DNA from: Lentisphaerota bacterium
GTDB lineage: Bacteria; Verrucomicrobiota; Lentisphaeria; Victivallales; Victivallaceae
Assembly (NCBI GenBank): GCA_015061885.1
Contig: SUVS01000024.1
Coordinates: 1 to 41,432 of the forward strand
Length of the DNA: 41,432 nt
Direction: 5' to 3'
A program made the position numbers and the translations under genes. This document shows, one piece after another, positions 32,390 through 41,224 of the stretch; the stretch's first letter is position 1; every line of letters starts with the position of its first letter. The notes under the pieces were generated by a model. The model saw only the letters and a program-made list of their open reading frames with translations, had not been told where the DNA came from and did no database searches.

Positions 32390-33426
32390 CACTTCACCCC
32401 GTTGGCGGCAAACAGTATCACATCTTTACTGCGGATACCAAGTTTGCAGTGTGAATTCATATTGCGTACTTCCGGAGCGATCTCGCTGACTTTAAGGTCT
32501 CCGAACTGCCACGAGGCAAATTCTCCGAGGTAACTGCCGCCGGTAAGCTCAAGCGTTGACTGCCACGCACACTCCGTTGCCGGATCAATGATGACCGCTT
32601 CGGGGCGGACAGCCAATTCCACACTGTTCCCGGCGGGCAGGCTGGTAACATTTTTGAATATGCCGTAAGCAGTTTCCACATCGCCATCGGCAAGCACTTT
32701 GCCCGGAATTACATTTATATCGCCCAGAAATTCCGCCGTAAAGCGGTTCGCCGGCTGCCGGTAGAGTTCATCGGGTCTGCCCATTTGCGAGATCACTCCG
32801 CCATTGAGAACAGCCATGCGGTCAGCCATGCTCAATGCTTCGCGGCGGTCGTGGGTCACATAAATCGCGGTAAGGTTGCGGCTGCGGCAGATGGTGCGTA
32901 ATTCATCACGCATTTCGTCGCGTAATTTGGCATCAAGATTACTCAAAGGTTCGTCCAGCAATATGAGTTCCGGAGCTACTGCCAAAGCTCTTGCCAGTGC
33001 CACCCGCTGTTGCTGTCCGCCCGAAAGCAACGGAGTTTTACGGTCGGCAAATTCTTCCATGCGGACGACTTTCAAGGCATCCAGGGTGCGTTCTGTGATT
33101 TCTGCTTTAGGCAGTTTTTGAGCTTTCAAGCCGAACGCCACATTTTCAAAAACGCTCAAATGCGGCCACAATGCGTAGTTCTGGAAAACCATCGGAGCGT
33201 TGCGTTTTTCCGGCGGCAGATCAGTTACATCTTTGCCGTTGAAGTATATTTTTCCGGTATCCGGCTGCAGAAAACCGGCGATCAAACGCAACAGTGTGGA
33301 TTTACCACAGCCGGAGGGCCCCAGCAGAAAAAAGAGTTCGCCGGAAGCTATTTCCAGATCAAGCGGTTGAAGAACCAATTTACCTTTGGTGTAAGATTTG
33401 CTTAAATTTTCGATTTTTATATTCAT
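32389..33426 (-). CDS. Fe(III)/polyamine-type ABC importer ATPase
   Basis: 345 residues. Walker A GPSGCGKST, Q-loop MVFQNYALWPHL, signature LSGGQQQRVALARAL, Walker B ILLDEPLSNLD and H-loop YVTHDRREA are all present, followed by a C-terminal TOBE-like domain (about 235-345) as in FbpC and PotA. It should energise the fused permease encoded at 37211-38881, with the binding protein translated immediately after it. Confidence 0.85.
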   Translation of the reverse strand: MNIKIENLSKSYTKGKLVLQPLDLEIASGELFFLLGPSGCGKSTLLRLIAGFLQPDTGKIYFNGKDVTDLPPEKRNAPMVFQNYALWPHLSVFENVAFGLKAQKLPKAEITERTLDALKVVRMEEFADRKTPLLSGGQQQRVALARALAVAPELILLDEPLSNLDAKLRDEMRDELRTICRSRNLTAIYVTHDRREALSMADRMAVLNGGVISQMGRPDELYRQPANRFTAEFLGDINVIPGKVLADGDVETAYGIFKNVTSLPAGNSVELAVRPEAVIIDPATECAWQSTLELTGGSYLGEFASWQFGDLKVSEIAPEVRNMNSHCKLGIRSKDVILFAANGVK

Positions 33427-33453
33427 GATTTACAACCTTGTGTATGAAGAAAT

Positions 33454-34791
33454 TTACATCTTATCCGAACCGAAAATCCGCAGATTTTCCGGTGTACGCA
33501 ATTTGTTGATTATCTGCATTTCCAACTGCCTGACCCGTTCCCGGCTGATATTGAAACACTCGCTGATCTCCTGCAAGGTTTTTACCGGTTCGCCCAGCAG
33601 ACCGAAACGCATGACCAATATTTTCCGTTCCCGCTCCGAAAGCGTATTCAGCAGTTTGACCAGCTGCTTGCGGCTGGATGCATAGGAAATATTCTGCGAA
33701 GGATCAATTGCCTGTTCATCCGGCAGAACATCTTCCAGACTGCTGCCGTTTTCATCTACTGAAAGCGGCGATTGCAGTGAAATCGTCTGGCGTGCCATCT
33801 TGCGTATTGCACTTACTCTGGCAGTGGGCAATCCAAGCACGGCGGCGATTTCGTCAGGTTCCGGCATCCGGTCATGCTCCAGAATAAAACGCTGTTCGGC
33901 TCGGTTGATCGCCGCAATGGTGCTTACCATGTGTGCCGGTATGCGGATGATACGGAACTGTTCGGCAATGGCTCTGCCGATGCTCTGGCGTATCCACCAG
34001 CTGGCGTAGGTACTGAATTTATGATTCAAGTTGAAGTCAAATTTTTCCAGCGACCGCATCAACCCGATATTGCCTTCCTGCACCAGATCACTGACTGACA
34101 GCTGACGGTAACTGTATTGATTGACGATCCTTACCACCAACCGCAGATTGCCTTCGATCATCTTCTGCCGCAGTTGCAGCAGTTCCCGGTAGGCAGCGTT
34201 GGCTTCTTCAAGTTCTTTTTGGAATTCACTGACCGTAAAACATGATTCTTCGGCAAAGACTTTGAGCAGATTTTCCGCTCCCGGTTCGGCGGCACTCAAA
34301 AGTTGTTTGTAACCGATGGTGAGTATTTCGCCGGAGAGTTTGTAACGCTGTTGAGCTGTAATCAGTTCCTGCCGCAGAACCTGAACATTCTGCTGTTCTC
34401 CGGCTTGAAACGCATTATGAAGTTTTTGTTCCAGAACGCTGATTTTTTCCTGCTGATTTATCAATACTTCAACAGTTACGCTGTCGTTAAGAGCCGATGG
34501 TATAAACTGATCCCGCCACTGATTGTGGTCGCGGCTTACAAGGTGTTCCCGTTGAAAACGGGCGATAAAAGCAAAACCGTAAAGCGTATCCCGCCAACGG
34601 TTTTCGGCTGTTAAAAGCTGTTGTTTCAGAGCTTCGCGTTCTTCGGTTGTAAGCCGTGGGATCTTGCCCAGATCCCGCAAGTAGCTCTGCATTGCCTGAT
34701 TTACTGAACCGTCAGAAATTCCCCAGTCCTCAACGGGATCAACCGTTGAATCAGAGTTGTATTTATTTTTGTTTTCGTCGGTTGTACTCAT
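33454..34791 (-). CDS. Sigma-70 family factor, group 2 (RpoD/RpoS-like)
   Basis: 445 residues. Region 1.2 (MQSYLRDLGKIPRLTTEERE, about 34-53) is followed by a spacer of about 160 residues rich in Gln/Glu/Leu with coiled-coil character. Then regions 2.1-2.4 (EGNLRLVVRIVNQY, VSDLVQEGNIGLMRSLEKFD, FSTYASWWIRQSIGRAI, RIIRIPAHMV), region 3 and region 4.2 (ISRERVRQLEMQII). Region 1.1 is absent. The Thr that helps primary sigma factors read the -10 box (RTIRIP) is Ile here, favouring an alternative group-2 factor. It sits in a tight minus-strand run between the epimerase (26-base gap) and the iron-type ATPase (27-base gap). Confidence 0.85.
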   Translation of the reverse strand: MSTTDENKNKYNSDSTVDPVEDWGISDGSVNQAMQSYLRDLGKIPRLTTEEREALKQQLLTAENRWRDTLYGFAFIARFQREHLVSRDHNQWRDQFIPSALNDSVTVEVLINQQEKISVLEQKLHNAFQAGEQQNVQVLRQELITAQQRYKLSGEILTIGYKQLLSAAEPGAENLLKVFAEESCFTVSEFQKELEEANAAYRELLQLRQKMIEGNLRLVVRIVNQYSYRQLSVSDLVQEGNIGLMRSLEKFDFNLNHKFSTYASWWIRQSIGRAIAEQFRIIRIPAHMVSTIAAINRAEQRFILEHDRMPEPDEIAAVLGLPTARVSAIRKMARQTISLQSPLSVDENGSSLEDVLPDEQAIDPSQNISYASSRKQLVKLLNTLSERERKILVMRFGLLGEPVKTLQEISECFNISRERVRQLEMQIINKLRTPENLRIFGSDKM

Positions 34792-34817
34792 TTGTCCGGC
34801 ACTGCGGGAAGTTCAAC

Positions 34818-35726
34818 TTAATATTTGTAATAATTTATTGTATTGCCCAGACTGGCTGAAAAACTTGCATCGCATCTGATCCCGGCGGCGTGGAGCTTGT
34901 CGGTAGATGCCTGTAAATGGCGTATATCGCCGGGGCGTTCCGGCAGATGGGCTACTTCTGACTGCGAATCGGTCATGAACAGCACTTTGCTGACCAGATC
35001 ATTTATGGTAACAGTTTTGCCGGTTGCCACATTGTAAACACCTTCCAGATCGTTTTCCATAAAAAAGGCATTTACCTTGACCACATCGTCAATATAAACA
35101 AAGTCGCGGCTCTGTTCGCCATCGCCGAAGATGTTGAGCTTCTGCCCGTGAATGGCACGGTTGCAGAAAACCGCCGGGGCGGCGGCGTAGGCACTTTCCG
35201 GATCCTGCCGGGGACCGAATACATTAAAATACCGCAGACTTACAGTTTTAAGTTTGTGGTTTTCCGAAAATATCTTACAGCACTGCTCGCCGTTGAGCTT
35301 GGTTACTGCGTAGATACTGTCCGGATCGGGGCACATATCTTCGCGGCGTATCAGTTCGGCATTGTTGCCGTAAATCGCTGCACTTGAAGCATAGATGAGT
35401 TTTTTTACTCCGGCACGGGCGGCTTCCTCCAGCACCATGAGTGTGCCGTTTACATTTATATCTATACAGTCAAGCGGGTGTTCCATGCTTTCGGGCACGC
35501 CGATCATTGCCGCCAGATGAAAAACATAATCCACTTTTTTCATGGCACGGGCAAGTTTCACGCGGTCGCGGACATCGCCGCGGATGAATTCAACATTCAA
35601 GCCTTCGAGATTTTTCATACTGCCGCTGCGTAAATTGTCCAGCACAACGACTTCTGCTTTGCCGTTATAGTATTCAGCAATATGACTGCCGATAAAACCT
35701 GCTCCCCCGGTTATAAGAATACGCAT
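34818..35726 (-). CDS. NAD-dependent nucleotide-sugar epimerase (GalE/WbpP-like)
   Basis: 302 residues, extended short-chain dehydrogenase. N-terminal ITGGAGFIGSHIAEYY binds NAD; YASSAAIYG and IYAVTKLNGEQ supply the catalytic Ser and YxxxK; RYFNVFGPRQ and FGDGEQSRDFVYIDDVV follow in the expected places. Relatives interconvert UDP-Glc/UDP-Gal or UDP-GlcNAc/UDP-GalNAc. It is about 35 residues shorter than E. coli GalE. AAAGGA precedes the ATG. With the N-acetylhexosamine 1-kinase gene 37 bases upstream, a role on UDP-N-acetylhexosamines is likely. Confidence 0.85.
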   Translation of the reverse strand: MRILITGGAGFIGSHIAEYYNGKAEVVVLDNLRSGSMKNLEGLNVEFIRGDVRDRVKLARAMKKVDYVFHLAAMIGVPESMEHPLDCIDINVNGTLMVLEEAARAGVKKLIYASSAAIYGNNAELIRREDMCPDPDSIYAVTKLNGEQCCKIFSENHKLKTVSLRYFNVFGPRQDPESAYAAAPAVFCNRAIHGQKLNIFGDGEQSRDFVYIDDVVKVNAFFMENDLEGVYNVATGKTVTINDLVSKVLFMTDSQSEVAHLPERPGDIRHLQASTDKLHAAGIRCDASFSASLGNTINYYKY

Positions 35727-35763
35727 TGAAAGAATCCTTTCTGATTGAAAAATCCCAGAATAT

Positions 35764-36867
35764 TTATTTAAGCTCTTTGAGCAGTTTCATCATATCATCG
35801 TACTGATCTTCGATCGACTCCACCAGTTTGAACTGACTGCGTGCCCGTTCCAGATTGTGATTGACCCGCGAGGTCTTGAAATAGTTGTCGCCATCCAGAA
35901 AGTCAGTCAGAAATCTGATGCCGATGACCATGGTTATAAGTTTGCCGGAGAAGGGCAGCAGCTCTTTTTCCGTATCATTGAGGAACATTCCGGCTTTGTC
36001 GAGATACCCCCGCAGGAGGGCTTCAAACATATCAAACCGCATGTAAACTTTGGATAAATCAGTTTCATCTTCCGGGGCGGGCGAGGTCCCGGTACGCACC
36101 ATGTCGCCGAAATCGTAATGCGGCAAACCGGGCATGACCGTATCCAGATCCAGCACGCAGATTCCTTCGCCGGTAAAATCGTCGATCAGCACATTGTTGA
36201 GCTTGGTATCGTTGTGCGTGGTACGTTCCACAATATCGCCGGATTGCTGGAGTTTGATGAGTTTGTCCAGCTCGTGCGAACGCTTCATAACAAAGTCGAT
36301 TTCCGGAGCGACGAGTTTCACCCGGTCAAAGCGGTCGGCTTTTATCATTTCTTCCAACGCTTTGAACCGCCGCGGAGCGTGGTGAAAATACGGAATAGTT
36401 TCGTTGAGCCGGTCGGGCAGATCAGCTAAATCCAACTGGAACTGACCGAATGCCTGGGCGGCTTTATACGCCTGATCCGGTTCGTCAAGCACATCAAAAC
36501 TGTGGCAGTTTTCCACAAAAACATAACACCGCCAGTAGTCGCCGTCGCCATCTTTGAAATAGGGCATGGCATCGTGAGTGAATACCAGACGCAGAGTCCG
36601 GCGTTTGGCACGGGAGCGTTGAGTTTTTTCCTGGCGTATCTTGCTTAAAATATGATTGGTCACGCAGTTGAAGTTTTCCATGACCAGAGCCGGCTGCCGG
36701 AAAACATTGGTGTTGATTTTCTGGAGCGTATAGTGCAGCAGGGTGCCGCCCTGATCAAAAGTAACCTGATAAGTATCGTTGATATGTCCTTTTCCGCATG
36801 GAATAGCTACGACATAATCGCCGTATATATGAAAATGCGAACAGATATTTTCCAGTTTTTTCTGCAT
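35764..36867 (-). CDS. nahK: N-acetylhexosamine 1-kinase-like phosphotransferase
   Basis: 367 residues, near the ~360 of bifidobacterial NahK. NahK phosphorylates GlcNAc or GalNAc at the anomeric carbon for entry into UDP-sugar pools. Evidence: GKGHINDTYQV (25-35, nucleotide loop), TTHNDTKLNNVLIDD (217-230) with catalytic Asp220, and CVLDLDTVMPGLPHYDFGDMVR (metal-binding Asp240/242) read as the APH-fold Brenner and DFG-like motifs. GGAG sits eight bases before the ATG. First gene of the run nahK, epimerase, sigma factor, ATPase, binding protein. The gene symbol is by similarity of motifs; the sugar acceptor is inferred. Confidence 0.8.
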   Translation of the reverse strand: MQKKLENICSHFHIYGDYVVAIPCGKGHINDTYQVTFDQGGTLLHYTLQKINTNVFRQPALVMENFNCVTNHILSKIRQEKTQRSRAKRRTLRLVFTHDAMPYFKDGDGDYWRCYVFVENCHSFDVLDEPDQAYKAAQAFGQFQLDLADLPDRLNETIPYFHHAPRRFKALEEMIKADRFDRVKLVAPEIDFVMKRSHELDKLIKLQQSGDIVERTTHNDTKLNNVLIDDFTGEGICVLDLDTVMPGLPHYDFGDMVRTGTSPAPEDETDLSKVYMRFDMFEALLRGYLDKAGMFLNDTEKELLPFSGKLITMVIGIRFLTDFLDGDNYFKTSRVNHNLERARSQFKLVESIEDQYDDMMKLLKELK

Positions 36868-36931
36868 AAAGTATTCTCCAAGCCGGATTTCCGGCAGAAT
36901 TTACCGCCGGGGATATTTCATCTGAAAGCAT

Positions 36932-36960
36932 AATATATACCGCCAATACCATGATTGCAA
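36932..36960 (-). promoter_or_regulatory. Candidate promoter of the nahK operon
   Basis: Minus strand TTGCAA (36955-36960), 17-base spacer, TATATT (36932-36937). Start point near 36925, about 57 bases before the ATG. Confidence 0.5.
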
Positions 36961-37067
36961 ATATTTGATGCTGTGCAATAATGAAATTTTTTTCCTTTCG
37001 GTGGAAAAATGCGGCTTCTTGCAGAAGACCGGAGTTCCCGGAAATGTACAATATTTTTGGCGTTTTT

Positions 37068-37096
37068 TTGACAAATTATAACTTGTGTGATATTTT
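37068..37096 (+). promoter_or_regulatory. Near-consensus promoter of the permease gene
   Basis: TTGACA (37068-37073), exactly 17 bases, TATTTT (37091-37096). A leader of about 105 bases separates the start point from the permease ATG. Confidence 0.6.
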
Positions 37097-37210
37097 ATAT
37101 TCATGAGTGAATGTGCATAATATGATCATACACGGCATTTTCACCGAATCGGGTATATTACCGGATACATCATTATTTTGTGCCTGTTGAAAATCTTTTG
37201 AGGTAACACT

Positions 37211-38881
37211 ATGTTTATAAAATTATGGCGGAGCAGTGCCGCGTTGGCTCTGGCGGTTTTCTTTGCAGTTTTCCTGCTGTTGCCGGTGGGTACGGTCATT
37301 GCTGAAGGCTGTTCGTGGAAAGTCTTTGCTGAATTGTGGGAAAACCCGGTTTACCGGGGAGGAATGATCAACTCGCTTGCTCTGGCGTTGTTTACCACAC
37401 TGCTGGTCTTTCTGCTGGCATTGCCGCTGGCGATCCTTTCTGACAGCTATGATTTCAAAGGTAAAGGATTCTGGAATGCCACGATACTTGCACCTATGAT
37501 ATTGCCGCCTTTTGTGGGGGCATTGGGCTTTCAGCAGGTTTTCGGTTATTACGGGGTACTTAATACGATTCTGACAGACTTGGGTTTTGAGCGGATAGAT
37601 TTTTTAGGCGGCAGCGGAAAGTTCTATGCTATTGCCTTTATTGAAGCACTGCATTTGTACCCCATACTTTATTTGAATCTCTCGGCGGCTCTGGCTAATT
37701 GCGATCCGGCTTTACAGGAAGCGGCACGCAATCTCGGGGCAGGGCGTTTTCAGCGTTTTTTCAAGGTTACTCTGCCGTTGATCCGTCCCGGGATCCTCGC
37801 CGGCGGCAGTCTGGTTTTGATCTGGAGCTTTACTGAACTTGGGACACCTTTGATGTTCGGGTTTACCCGCGTAACTCCGGTGCAGGTGTTTGACGGCTTG
37901 AGCGAGTTGGAAAGCAATCCCATGCCTTACGCTCTGGTGCTGGTCATGATGATTGCCGCATCGTTGCTTTATCTGGCGGGGCGTCTGCTGGCGGGGGGCG
38001 GCGGCGGTTCTTCGGCAGTCAAAGGTTCCAGCGGCAGTGTTGCCAAAACTTTGAACGGTTTTGCCGCGTGGTTGCCGGGTGTGGTTTTTGCACTGGTAAC
38101 GGTGCTGGCGATCCTGCCGCACCTGGCACTTCTGCTGATCGCTTTCAGCCGGGATTATTACGGAACGGTGATCCCCGGAAGCTGGACTTTGATGCATTTT
38201 GAAAATGCTTTGAGCGATAAACTGGTGGTTCCGAGTATTTTCAACAGCTTGCGTTATTCGCTGGTGGCTACTTTGATCGCCACCATAAGCGGAACACTCT
38301 GTGCTGTGCTGGTGGTTCGCTGGAAGGTTCGCGGGGCAGTGTTTTTCGATTTGTTGAGCATGCTGCCGCTGGCGATTCCGGGCATCGTAATGGCGTTCGG
38401 TTTTCTGGCAATGACGGTCAAATTCAGTTGGGCGGGGGCGATTTTTGATCCGGTAAATTCGCCGCTGTGGCTGTTGGCAGGAGCTTATGCCATCCGGCGT
38501 CTGCCTTATGTGATGCGTTCAGTGGCATCGGGTTTGGAACAAACTCCGGTAACATTGGAAGAAGCCGCATTGAGCGTGGGTGCATCCCGCCGGAGAGTTT
38601 TCGGCAAGATACTGGTTCCGCTGCTGGCGGCAAATCTGCTGATCGGCGGATTGTTTGCGTTCAGTTTTTCGATGCTGGAAGTATCTGATTCACTTATATT
38701 GGTGCAGAAAAGTGTATTCTACCCCATTACCAAAGCGATCTTTGAATTGTCGCAAGTTCTCGGTGCCGGCGGCGTGACCGCCAGTGCCTTCGGGGTGTGG
38801 ACAATGGTCTTTATGGGGGCAACACTGGGAGCCGCAAGTGCCATTTTAGGCAAAAAACTCGGAGCATTGTTCCGTTTCTGA
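37211..38881 (+). CDS. Fused Fe(III)-type ABC transporter permease
   Basis: 556 residues with about twelve membrane helices in two homologous halves (about 1-265 and 285-556), as in FbpB/SfuB-type permeases. Each half has the EAA loop that contacts the ATPase: LQEAARNLGAGRFQRFFKVTLP and LEEAALSVGASRRRVFGKILVP-like segments. A Gly/Ser-rich linker (GGGGGSSAVKGSSGSV) joins the halves. GAGG precedes the ATG by seven bases. No ATPase or binding protein is adjacent on this strand; the matching parts are at 30794-33426 on the other strand. Confidence 0.85.
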   Translation: MFIKLWRSSAALALAVFFAVFLLLPVGTVIAEGCSWKVFAELWENPVYRGGMINSLALALFTTLLVFLLALPLAILSDSYDFKGKGFWNATILAPMILPPFVGALGFQQVFGYYGVLNTILTDLGFERIDFLGGSGKFYAIAFIEALHLYPILYLNLSAALANCDPALQEAARNLGAGRFQRFFKVTLPLIRPGILAGGSLVLIWSFTELGTPLMFGFTRVTPVQVFDGLSELESNPMPYALVLVMMIAASLLYLAGRLLAGGGGGSSAVKGSSGSVAKTLNGFAAWLPGVVFALVTVLAILPHLALLLIAFSRDYYGTVIPGSWTLMHFENALSDKLVVPSIFNSLRYSLVATLIATISGTLCAVLVVRWKVRGAVFFDLLSMLPLAIPGIVMAFGFLAMTVKFSWAGAIFDPVNSPLWLLAGAYAIRRLPYVMRSVASGLEQTPVTLEEAALSVGASRRRVFGKILVPLLAANLLIGGLFAFSFSMLEVSDSLILVQKSVFYPITKAIFELSQVLGAGGVTASAFGVWTMVFMGATLGAASAILGKKLGALFRF

Positions 38882-38966
38882 CCAAATTGATATTGATTTT
38901 TGTAGGTAAGACGCAATATTATCGCCCGGAGATATTCGGGGTTGTGTTTTTTGTGAGGGCAAAATT

Positions 38967-41012
38967 ATGGAAAAATATTTGCTGTTGACTGTGATAGACC
39001 TGTTGAGCTTTTTGCTGTTGAACATACCCTTGATAATTGCGGCAAACACTTTCGGTAAAAAAATAGCCGGAGATGTTCCGGAGTTAAGGCTTTCAATAAC
39101 GATCTTTCTCTTCCTTTTGCAGGGTACAGTGATTTTTTCTGTGCTTGGCCTGTTGGGTGTGCTGTCTTTAGCCGGGGGATTTACCGGCAGTATAATATTC
39201 TGCATAACACTTTTGATTGCTGCCTCCAGACTTCCGGGGAAACGGCAGGAGTTACTGATTGAAAAATCGAATTATTCAGAGCGTTTTATGACTTGTCTGA
39301 TGCTCTTCATATTAGCTGTTCTGACTTTGAAAAACTCAAGTTATGCCGGAGTGGATACCTTTTTATACCACATATTTTATCCGGCAATGTGGCTGGAATA
39401 CGGCAGGATATATCCGGTGAATCTGATGGGATTGCCCCATGAATATTTTCCGGTTGCCGGAGAAATCATGTACGGATGGCTGTTACTGCCCGGCAGTATG
39501 CAGCCTTTTGTTACCTCATTACAGCCATTGGCTTTTGTTATGGCACTTTCGGCAACTGCCGGATTGTGGCGGATTTGCAAAGTTCCGTCGATTTTTATCA
39601 ACGCCGGATTACTGCTTTTTGCTGCCGTCGGAATCATTCAGGAAAATGTTTGTCTGGCTTATACAGATGCATTGACCGGCTCTTTTTTTGTTTTGGGTAT
39701 AACGATTATGGTGTTGGCATTTACAAATGTTGTAAGCAATGATATTATCAAAAAAATATTCTCCGGCGGTTCCGGAATCGCTTTGGGACTGACTGCCGCA
39801 ATCAAATATTCCGGTTTGATAATGGCTCCGGTAAGTGCATTGGTTATGCTGGTGCTGTTTTTATTGACTGACAAAAAATCCGGACTTCTCAAGAAAAATC
39901 AGGCAAAATACTGGATTTTTATTATTTCAGCATTTTTTACCGGCTTGTGTTTTTATTTGCCGAACTGGTTACGCACCGGCAATCCGTTTTACCCGGTCAA
40001 AATACCGTTTCTGTTCAGTAATGGTATTGACTTTGAACGACCGGCAGTAAAAGCCGCAGATTTGTGGAGCTTTTATGTCAACAAAAATATCTGGGATATG
40101 AGTGAATGTTCGGCAATCTTTTTTCTTGGCATGATATTCTTGAGTGTTATCTTTGCGTTAAACAATATTGTATATAAGAACAAGAGTGATGTGTGCGGAA
40201 CAATTTCTGTTGTTATATTGTCATCTTTAGTAGGAGAGATCGTTATGATGGCGATTTATCCGGCTATGACCGGAGCCCGGCAGATCATACCGTTTTTATC
40301 TGCCGTGGCAATGCTGTTTCCGGGAGTGTTGTATTTATCGCTCGGCAAAACTGTAAACAATAAAAAACGAACCGCAGTTTTTACTGTATTGGTAATTTTG
40401 ATCGGATTTTTTACGATCAAGAATCCTCATTCGTTTTTTTCGGTTGTTTCGGTTGGTTTGGGTATTGCAGTGTCAGGAATATTGGCGGTTCTGAAATCCG
40501 GTAAGGTTGTGCGTCGGATGGCACTCATCGGCGGATGTCTGTTTTTTGTGTTGTTTGCCGGTGTTTCGCTGTTTATGAAGACGCAAGCTCCGGTTTTTAT
40601 AAGAGCTTTTGCCGGGAACGATAATTATGAAATCATTATGCATTTGCGTGATGATTATAACAACAACATGCGTCCGCTTAAAATAGCATCCTGCGGTTTT
40701 TTATTCAATCATATGCTGTTGTGGGATATGCCCGGCAACAAAGTGTTTTATATTCCGGTAAATACTGCAAACACAACGCATCCGCATGAAGTACGATCAT
40801 TGGAAGAGTTGCGGGAAAAAACTGTCAGTTATGAGTTGTGGCTGGAACGGCTGAAATCAACGGGAATAAATTATATGGCAGTAGATTTGACCTCACACCA
40901 GGATTTTGCCCGGAACCGGGATTTAGAGCTGAAGTGGGCAAAAGCACATCCGGAAATATTCATCCCGATCATAGAAGGCAATGGCGTTTATCTGTTTAAA
41001 CTGAAATTATGA
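38967..41012 (+). CDS. Polytopic membrane protein, GT-C glycosyltransferase-like
   Basis: 681 residues with 14 or more hydrophobic segments and a C-terminal soluble part of about 120 residues. An early extracytoplasmic loop, GVDTFLYHIFYPAMWLEYGRIYPVN, carries the Asp and the D..YH pattern seen in GT-C (PMT/ArnT/Alg-like) enzymes that use lipid-linked sugars; the family is not recognised with certainty. LTAAIKYSGLIMAP and GARQIIPFLSAVAMLFPG are further typical segments. GAGGG precedes the ATG. It may be transcribed with the permease gene (85-base gap) or from a weak promoter in that gap (TTGATT, 18 bases, TATTAT). No functional link to the transporter is evident. Confidence 0.65.
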   Translation: MEKYLLLTVIDLLSFLLLNIPLIIAANTFGKKIAGDVPELRLSITIFLFLLQGTVIFSVLGLLGVLSLAGGFTGSIIFCITLLIAASRLPGKRQELLIEKSNYSERFMTCLMLFILAVLTLKNSSYAGVDTFLYHIFYPAMWLEYGRIYPVNLMGLPHEYFPVAGEIMYGWLLLPGSMQPFVTSLQPLAFVMALSATAGLWRICKVPSIFINAGLLLFAAVGIIQENVCLAYTDALTGSFFVLGITIMVLAFTNVVSNDIIKKIFSGGSGIALGLTAAIKYSGLIMAPVSALVMLVLFLLTDKKSGLLKKNQAKYWIFIISAFFTGLCFYLPNWLRTGNPFYPVKIPFLFSNGIDFERPAVKAADLWSFYVNKNIWDMSECSAIFFLGMIFLSVIFALNNIVYKNKSDVCGTISVVILSSLVGEIVMMAIYPAMTGARQIIPFLSAVAMLFPGVLYLSLGKTVNNKKRTAVFTVLVILIGFFTIKNPHSFFSVVSVGLGIAVSGILAVLKSGKVVRRMALIGGCLFFVLFAGVSLFMKTQAPVFIRAFAGNDNYEIIMHLRDDYNNNMRPLKIASCGFLFNHMLLWDMPGNKVFYIPVNTANTTHPHEVRSLEELREKTVSYELWLERLKSTGINYMAVDLTSHQDFARNRDLELKWAKAHPEIFIPIIEGNGVYLFKLKL

Positions 41013-41161
41013 CCGTGTTTTTTACAAAGCAGTAGGGCGAAAACGATAATCAGAGATCGATTTTATCCCGTTGCATTACGGAGGGATAGTACCATTTCAG
41101 GCAAAAAAAACAGTGCATTATTCGTTTTTGACAAAAATTTTGTAAAAAAATAAAAAAAAAC

Positions 41162-41190
41162 TTGACATTGACGCATGTTGATGGTATATT
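41162..41190 (+). promoter_or_regulatory. Strong near-consensus promoter before the repeat ORF
   Basis: TTGACA (41162-41167), exactly 17 bases, TATATT (41185-41190). The 40 bases upstream are A-tracts (for example a run of nine A directly before the -35 box), resembling an UP element. The expected start near 41197 gives a 28-base leader with AGGAGAG at 41207-41213. The rest of the 41013-41224 gap shows only a weak hairpin near 41064-41088. Confidence 0.7.
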
Positions 41191-41224
41191 AGTCGAGAAT
41201 TTTTGTAGGAGAGATTTTTTTATT

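Larger units (their letters stand above)
36868..37210. other. 343-base divergent intergenic region
   Basis: It carries the nahK promoter on the minus strand and the permease promoter on the plus strand, about 110 bases apart. A small CCGG.TTCCCGG-like inverted repeat lies near 37030. No RNA gene or further ORF is supported. Confidence 0.6.
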
